Assembly (NCBI GenBank): GCA_946811185.2
Contig: OX328113.1
Span: 2,170,001 to 2,234,000, forward strand
Source: Hippopus hippopus
Taxonomy: Eukaryota > Mollusca > Bivalvia > Cardiida > Cardiidae
Reading direction: 5' to 3'
DNA: 64,000 bases
Shown here: one piece after another, positions 59,230-64,000 of the stretch
Layout of the letters: each line of letters opens with the position of its first letter
Numbering within the stretch: position 1 is the first letter of the stretch
Notes under the pieces: generated by a model
Told to the model about the DNA's origin: nothing
The model's input: the letters and a program-made list of their open reading frames with translations, nothing else
The model's database searches: none
Position numbers and translations under genes: made by a program

Positions 59230-59345
59230 AGAGCAACTAGAGAGGAGAGAGAGAGAGAGAGGTAGACAGACAGACAGACAGACAGACACTGTCTGTCTCT
59301 CTGACAGACAGAGAAGCAGAGAGAAAGACAGAGAGAAGGAAAAAG
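59230..59345. repeat. (GA)n/(GACA)n simple repeat
   Basis: GAGAGAGAGAG passes into GACAGACAGACAGACAGACA, with an inner TGTCTGTCTC/GAGACAGAC-type inversion. Confidence 0.92.
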
Positions 59346-59467
59346 TGAGACTTGAAAGCCATGGCAATAAATAATTAGTTTCCGCCATTACCGTTCATAC
59401 ATTCAGGGAATGGCACCACGTCTGCGTCGCCAACTCATAAATAATAAACTTGTCATGTACGAGACAA

Positions 59468-59662
59468 TTCTTAATCGTTAGGCTGCTAAGCGCGAATCAC
59501 TGACCTTTTGTGGGCAGTGTAGATTAAGATCAGACTGCACGTTCTGTGCAGTCTGATCTTGATCTTCACTGTCCGAAAAGGAGATATCTTTCCCCCCAAA
59601 ATACTTTGGAAATAGCAAAATTTAACTTTTGGTTTTTACTGTCGGCTTGAAAGTTTCTTTAT
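59468..59662 (+). mobile_element. MITE-2
   Basis: TTCTTAATCGTTAGGCTGCT starts it, with a hairpin at 59513-59576. Confidence 0.83.
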
Positions 59663-59794
59663 AAAAACAAGATTTTGAAAGACAGACGGCATAAATTTGC
59701 CCGCAAAAGGTCTGAAAGGACAAGCAAAATAAACATGTTGACATTTTTGACCAATCGCAAATTTCTATTTATTTTTTTGAATATATCCCTACCA

Positions 59795-60185
59795 AGAAGT
59801 AGGTCAAAAGCCAGCGCATTCAGCTATTGGCTGTAAACATTGACCTGTTACAGTTCACTGCCTGTTACACTGCGTTGTCTGCGCATGTCATATTCTTCGA
59901 AGATTCGACCTGTCTGTAGGGCTTACAGCGAAGCTATTAGCCTATTACTCAAGCATGTAGGGGCTGTTTTAATAAATGGCCGATGCATAGGTTACATGCT
60001 AGCCGATCACAGCTGTATGAATCGCACCAGGTAGCGTTTTATTGAGTAAACGTTTATTTCATTTTGAAATTCAAAGTAACGGTTGTTTTTATGAAAAGCA
60101 GTCCGGTTCTGTACCCATAATGCCCATATTAGATAGATGTGTATTTGTAGAATGCCATCTAGCGGGAGATAATGTTTAGACTGAG
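59795..60185 (-). mobile_element. Relative of the 573-bp insertion, with attached fragment
   Basis: AAGTAGGTCAAAAGCCAGCG is followed by GTTGTCTGCGCATGTCATAT and onward to ATGCCATCTAGCGGGAGATA. It is the reverse of 33244-33816 minus an internal segment. Confidence 0.75.
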
Positions 60186-60499
60186 GTAAAATAGGTATTT
60201 CGGAAATCATCGTGAATAGCCGTATTAAATAAATACAACATAAAGAACGCGAGAATTGAACAACATGGATGAGATGCACAAAGTGCTTCACGTGTCCATA
60301 AAGGAAAGGATCGATTTTTAGTACTGTTATGATGCAAGTGTTCACGTAGATTTGCGAGGAACGATTCCGAACTGGTTTGAGGCCATTAAAATAAACAAGC
60401 AATTTCGTTGAAATGATATCCCCCGCCGAAAAAGACCTTTTTTGATACAAACATATTGGAGGTATTGTGTGTTGCATGAACATGTGGTCTTTTTGTTAA

Positions 60500-60995
60500 T
60501 TGTCCATGATAAAATTACACATTAAGCCCCCTTTTTCCATGGCACAGCATTTCATTAAATGAAAAATATATAAGCGGTCCATAATGAGATTATACATTAA
60601 GTCCCCTTTTACCATAACATGGCATTTCATTAAATGAAAACAAATGATGAAAATATACATCAAGCCCCCTTTTTTCATGACACGTCATTATATATAAAAG
60701 AAAATTGTATCAACGGACTATCCTAAGGAAGACATGCATGAAGTTTCATAAATGTTCGTCAAGGACTTTAGAAGATATCTGTCCAGGCGGACGAGTGGGC
60801 GAACTAACTGTTATTGGTCCATAATGAAAATATTCATTTAGCCCCCTTTTTTCATGACATGGCATTTTATGAAATAAAATCAAATAACTATTGTCTGTGG
60901 CTTAATAAAGATGAAGTTTAATTACATTTTGTCCTGTAGTGAAAGAGATATTTGTCCATAATGAAAATATTTGTCAAGCCCCCTTTTTCCATGAC
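60500..60995. repeat. Degenerate tandem repeat with AAGCCCCCTTTTTCCATGAC motif
   Basis: The motif plus ATGGCATTTCATTAAATGAA recurs near 60525, 60599, 60663, 60838 and 60976. Confidence 0.75.
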
Positions 60996-61299
60996 ATGAC
61001 ATTTAATGAACAAAAGCGGCAAATTGTCGCAAGATACGCCCGTCCCACCGCCAGTTGTCGAGGGGGGATAATAATCGTAAAGGGCAGGTAGAGGAAAATA
61101 GTAGTGCAGCAGAAATCATGTAAGTGATTAAAATAGGCATGAATGTCTCCTCTAATGTTAAGGAAACATGCATGTAAAGTTTCAGGTGATTCCAACATGA
61201 AAAGACAAAGTTATATTGTAGAGAAGCATGAAAAGCTGTAAAAAAAAAATAATAATGATAATAATGAATAGGGAATAATTCCAAAAGGGCATTAGGTAA

Positions 61300-62245
61300 G
61301 GTTACAGCTCAAGTGCATTGCACTTTTCGTAACTGCAACAAACATGTTTACCAAGTCTCAAGTCAATTTGACTTGAGGTGTCAAAGTTCCGTTCCGGACA
61401 AGCAAGAAATACGGTAAAAATGAAGATCAAAGTGGAATTACTCAAAATCCGCGCCAGGTAGAGTTATTGTTCTTGTGCACTGTACTCCGTAATATTGCAA
61501 CAAACATGCATACCAAGTCTGAAGTCGTTCTGACTTGAGATGACAAAGTTATATTCCGGACAAGCACTAAATGCTGTAAAAATGACGATCAAAGGGAAAT
61601 AACTCAAAGACAGCACGAGGTAGAGTTACAATTCTTGAGCACTGCACTTCCAAATATTGCAACAAATAAGCATACCATATTTCAAGCCATTCCTACCAAA
61701 GATGACAAAGTTTTGCTCCGGACAAGCAAAAAATGCTATAAAAATGAAGATCAAAGGTGGAATAATTCAAAATTCGTGTTAGGAAGAGTTATGGTTCTTG
61801 TGCAATGCACTCTGTAATTTTTCAACAGTCATGCATACCAAATTTGAAGATGTTCAGACTAAGGATGACAAAGTTATATTCCGGACAAGCAGAAAATGGT
61901 GTAAAATGACGATCAAAGGGAAATAACTCAAATATAGCACGAGGTAGAGTTATGGTTTATTCGCATTGCACTCCTTATTATTGCAACAAACACAAATGCC
62001 AAGTTTCAAGTCAATCGGACTGGAGATGACAAAGTTATGCTCCGGACAAGCAGAAAATGCTGTAAAAATGACGATCAAAGGGAAATAACTCAAAGACAGC
62101 ACGAGATAGAGTTATGGTTCTTTCGCACTGCACACCGTATTATTGCAACAAACACAAATGCCAAGTTTCAAGTCAATCGGACTGGAGATGACAAAGTTAT
62201 GCTCCGGACAAGCAGAAAATGCTGTAAAAATGAAGACTGAAAACA
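61300..62245. repeat. 162-bp tandem array, about six units
   Basis: TCCGGACAAGCA recurs at 61393, 61555, 61717, 61880, 62041 and 62203. The last two units are nearly identical. Confidence 0.9.
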
Positions 62246-62254
62246 ACAACAATT

Positions 62255-62478
62255 GACTCAACCGCGTAACTTAAAATCGCTCCCAGTCGGCCATTTTGCA
62301 TCGAATCAAAAAAACAAAAAAAGTGTCTCGGCAGAATGGGTTATTGTACACACATATAAAGTTTCACGAAATTTTGTCCAATGGTATTGGAGATATTCTC
62401 CCGGACGGACGGACGGACGGACGGACAACGGACAACGCTAAAACTATATCCCCCTGCCTTCGGCGGGGGATAAAAAAG
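62255..62478 (-). repeat. CCCCGCC/(GGAC)n-family repeat end
   Basis: TTAAAATCGCTCCCAGTCGG, AGTTTCACGAAATTTTGTCC, (GGAC)n and CCTTCGGCGGGGGATA reverse the 31.26 kb copy. It follows directly on the 162-bp array. Confidence 0.82.
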
Positions 62479-62564
62479 AAACTGGTCAGCTTATGTCAAA
62501 GCTTAGGCCCGCCCCGCCAGGTGAATTCTCACAATCTACACGCCGATAAAAGTTAACTATAGTA

Positions 62565-62750
62565 AACTCCACTTATAGCAATATCGGATATAACGATATA
62601 CCGCTTAATAATAACCATTAGAATCGCATAACTTTATAAATGAAATAGATAATTTCAATCCGCACATCGCAATAATTTTAAGTACTTTAACGCGTAATGT
62701 AAAAACTCAAGCTAGTTCGATGTTAGAAAATCTAGGGAAACCCAGATAGA
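62565..62750. other. Possible pogo-like remnant
   Basis: TATAGTAAACTCCACTTATA followed by GCAATATCGGATATAACGAT resembles a DNA-transposon end. It is unproven. Confidence 0.25.
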
Positions 62751-62777
62751 CTTGTATTTTATATAGGTTTGAGTAAA

Positions 62778-62852
62778 CAAGCGGACGGTATAGATCCAAG
62801 ATTAAACTGCACGTTCCGTGCAGTCTGATCTTGATCTATGCCGTCCGTAAAA
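62778..62852. mobile_element. MITE-2-like hairpin core, GGACGG subtype
   Basis: AAGCGGACGGTATAGATCCA is mirrored by TTGATCTATGCCGTCCGT. Confidence 0.8.
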
Positions 62853-63297
62853 GTACATGATTATAGCTCGGGTGTTAATCTCGCCTAGGGGCTAAGACAG
62901 CTTTTGTCGGGATATCTCTGAATAGTTGCCAAAAAGAGATCTAAAATCAGACTATTTAGTGTTTACAGTCAAATCTTGATCTGCACTGTCACTTAAATCA
63001 GCCACAATTGTACACGGCGCGCTTATTATTAACATACGTTTCATTTTGTTTCTTTTTTATCACGGAAAGTCAGTAAAAGCCCAAGCCCGTGGGAAGGCAA
63101 TTTTCTGGCAGTAGAAACACCCCATGTGACAGGCATAAACAAATATAATGTACCATTCTTGTGGGTGTACGGTGGCGTGTTCAAATTGCGTCCTGATTTT
63201 TTGTGTGCGCTTTATGATTTGTTTTTTATACCCCCCTGAAAAAGAGATGTTTTCGAGAAAATTGGAAGAATGAGTATGTGGGTCGTTTGTCCCTTCG

Positions 63298-63622
63298 GCC
63301 GAGCCCTGGTAGCTCAGTCGATAGCTGATAGCGTACAGGACTGAAGAACAGGGGTTCGCAGGTTCGATCGCTGGCTGGGCCAATTTCTTTCCGAGGACTT
63401 ACGATAGTCATTGCGACAGGATTTCATTCCTCACTCACCGCTGATTATTGTTTCGACAATGGTTATGTGGAAAGCAGCCAGTGGCTTGGAAAGAATATTT
63501 TGCGGAGAGCTGGTAAAAAGAAACTTCAGGAAAGCATGGATAGGTACCAATGTGCCGCGATATAACTGACATTAAGTTGAAAATGGCGTTACGGCGTTAA
63601 ACACCATACGATTAATTAATCA
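63298..63622 (+). mobile_element. SINE-A, full length
   Basis: Head GCCGAGCCCTGGTAGCTCAG (with an eight-base GATAGCTGATAGC duplication), B box GGTTCGATCGCTGG and tail GATTAATTAATCAATAAAT. Confidence 0.85.
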
Positions 63623-63628
63623 ATAAAT

Positions 63629-63858
63629 CATGGATCTACAGTGTCCGATAAGGGGATATATCTTTCCCCCAAATCAATAAATCATGGATCTACAGTGTCC
63701 GATAAGGGGATATATCTTTCCCCCAAATCAATAAATCATGGATCTACAGTGTCCGATAAGGGGATATATCTTTCCCCCAAACATACATTTGAAATGGCAA
63801 AATTTGGGTTTTTAATATTGGTTTGAAAGTTTCATTTCACTTATTTAGCATGATAAGG
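63629..63858 (+). mobile_element. MITE-2 right half led by three identical 54-bp repeats
   Basis: CATGGATCTACAGTGTCCGA starts each unit at 63629, 63683 and 63737. The last continues into GGTTTTTAATATTGG and TTTAGCATGATAAGGATGAA. Confidence 0.87.
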
Positions 63859-63924
63859 ATGAACTTTCTCACCAAAAACGTGTCGCAGATATTGGAACGT
63901 CAGGGTGTTTTTGCCCTTTGTTTA

Positions 63925-64000
63925 TGTACCACACAACCCCCGCCTTTAACGACTCTAATGAAAACGGATTTTGAAAATTTAATGGCAAAAGACAAAGATG
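63925..64000. mobile_element. MITE-3, cut by the window end
   Basis: GTACCACACAACCCCCGCCT and TTTAACGACTCTAATGAAAA match the MITE-3 left arm. Confidence 0.55.

Noticed and set aside
60007..60483. 158-codon minus-strand frame
   Set aside because: Its C-terminal part is the 573-bp-insertion family, and the rest has no domain, start context or splice support.
3810..63380. Many tRNA-like A/B-box sequences that could be called tRNA genes
   Set aside because: Each is followed by a SINE body and tail, and the copies do not fold as full cloverleaves with clear anticodon arms.

Overview
The window is animal nuclear DNA, and most likely comes from a bivalve mollusc. It is intron-rich and AT-rich, packed with short non-autonomous transposons and tRNA-derived SINEs, and has two protein-coding loci I can support. 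Signs of a bivalve are the SINEs with (CAAT)n tails, the 'CTCACCTGAG' and 'CCCCGCC' repeat families, the many hairpin MITEs, and a lophotrochozoan-style peptide GPCR. I cannot name the species from the sequence alone. No prokaryotic operons, CRISPR arrays, rRNA genes or convincing functional tRNA genes are present.

Gene 1 (minus strand, about 4.9-20.7 kb) is a voltage-gated proton channel of the Hv1/HVCN1 family, reconstructed here as eight exons. S1 is in exon 3, a very long S1-S2 linker and S2 in exon 4, the end of S2 in exon 5, S3 and S4 in exon 6, the coiled coil in exon 7, and a probable C-terminal tail in exon 8. Exons 2-7 join in phase at good splice sites. The pore aspartate, the charge-transfer residues and one zinc-site histidine are conserved. 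The first S4 arginine is replaced by valine. The first and last exons are less certain. The introns are full of repeats, some of them nested.

Gene 2 (minus strand, 43.2-44.4 kb) is an intact, intronless coding sequence for a 393-residue class A (rhodopsin-like) peptide-type GPCR. A splice acceptor abuts its start codon.

The rest is repeats. Labels used below: MITE-1 is a ~250 bp element with GAGCCATGCTCTGTGAAAAG ends and a GTCAGCCTGCGC hairpin. MITE-2 is ~210 bp with TTAACCCTTA ends and a GGACAGTGTAGATC hairpin. MITE-3 is ~230 bp with TTAACYCTTTACC ends and a GGAGAAAATGCTGG hairpin. MITE-4 is a ~215 bp near-perfect palindrome with TTAAGGATAGGG ends. MITE-5 is ~240 bp with GCAACACGCGAAAAGGGGCA ends. 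SINE-A, -B and -C have different tRNA-like heads but share a 3' domain ending in GAAATAATGTTGAAAACGGC and a CAAT tail. SINE-D is a fourth, unrelated type. MITE-2, MITE-3, MITE-4, an 8.4 kb element and a 107-bp-satellite element all begin or end at TTAA, the target duplication expected for piggyBac-type mobilisation. MITE-1, -2 and -5 share one hairpin core. Target-site duplications show that SINEs and other elements inserted into older MITEs many times. Outside genes and recognised repeats, the main unassigned stretches are 0.08-0.3, 2.0-2.25, 2.8-3.1, 4.4-4.85, 5.07-5.5, 6.95-7.35, 10.87-11.2, 22.4-22.9, 31.5-32.1, 34.2-35.0, 38.2-38.46, 44.7-45.26, 54.15-56.38 and 57.6-58.7 kb.
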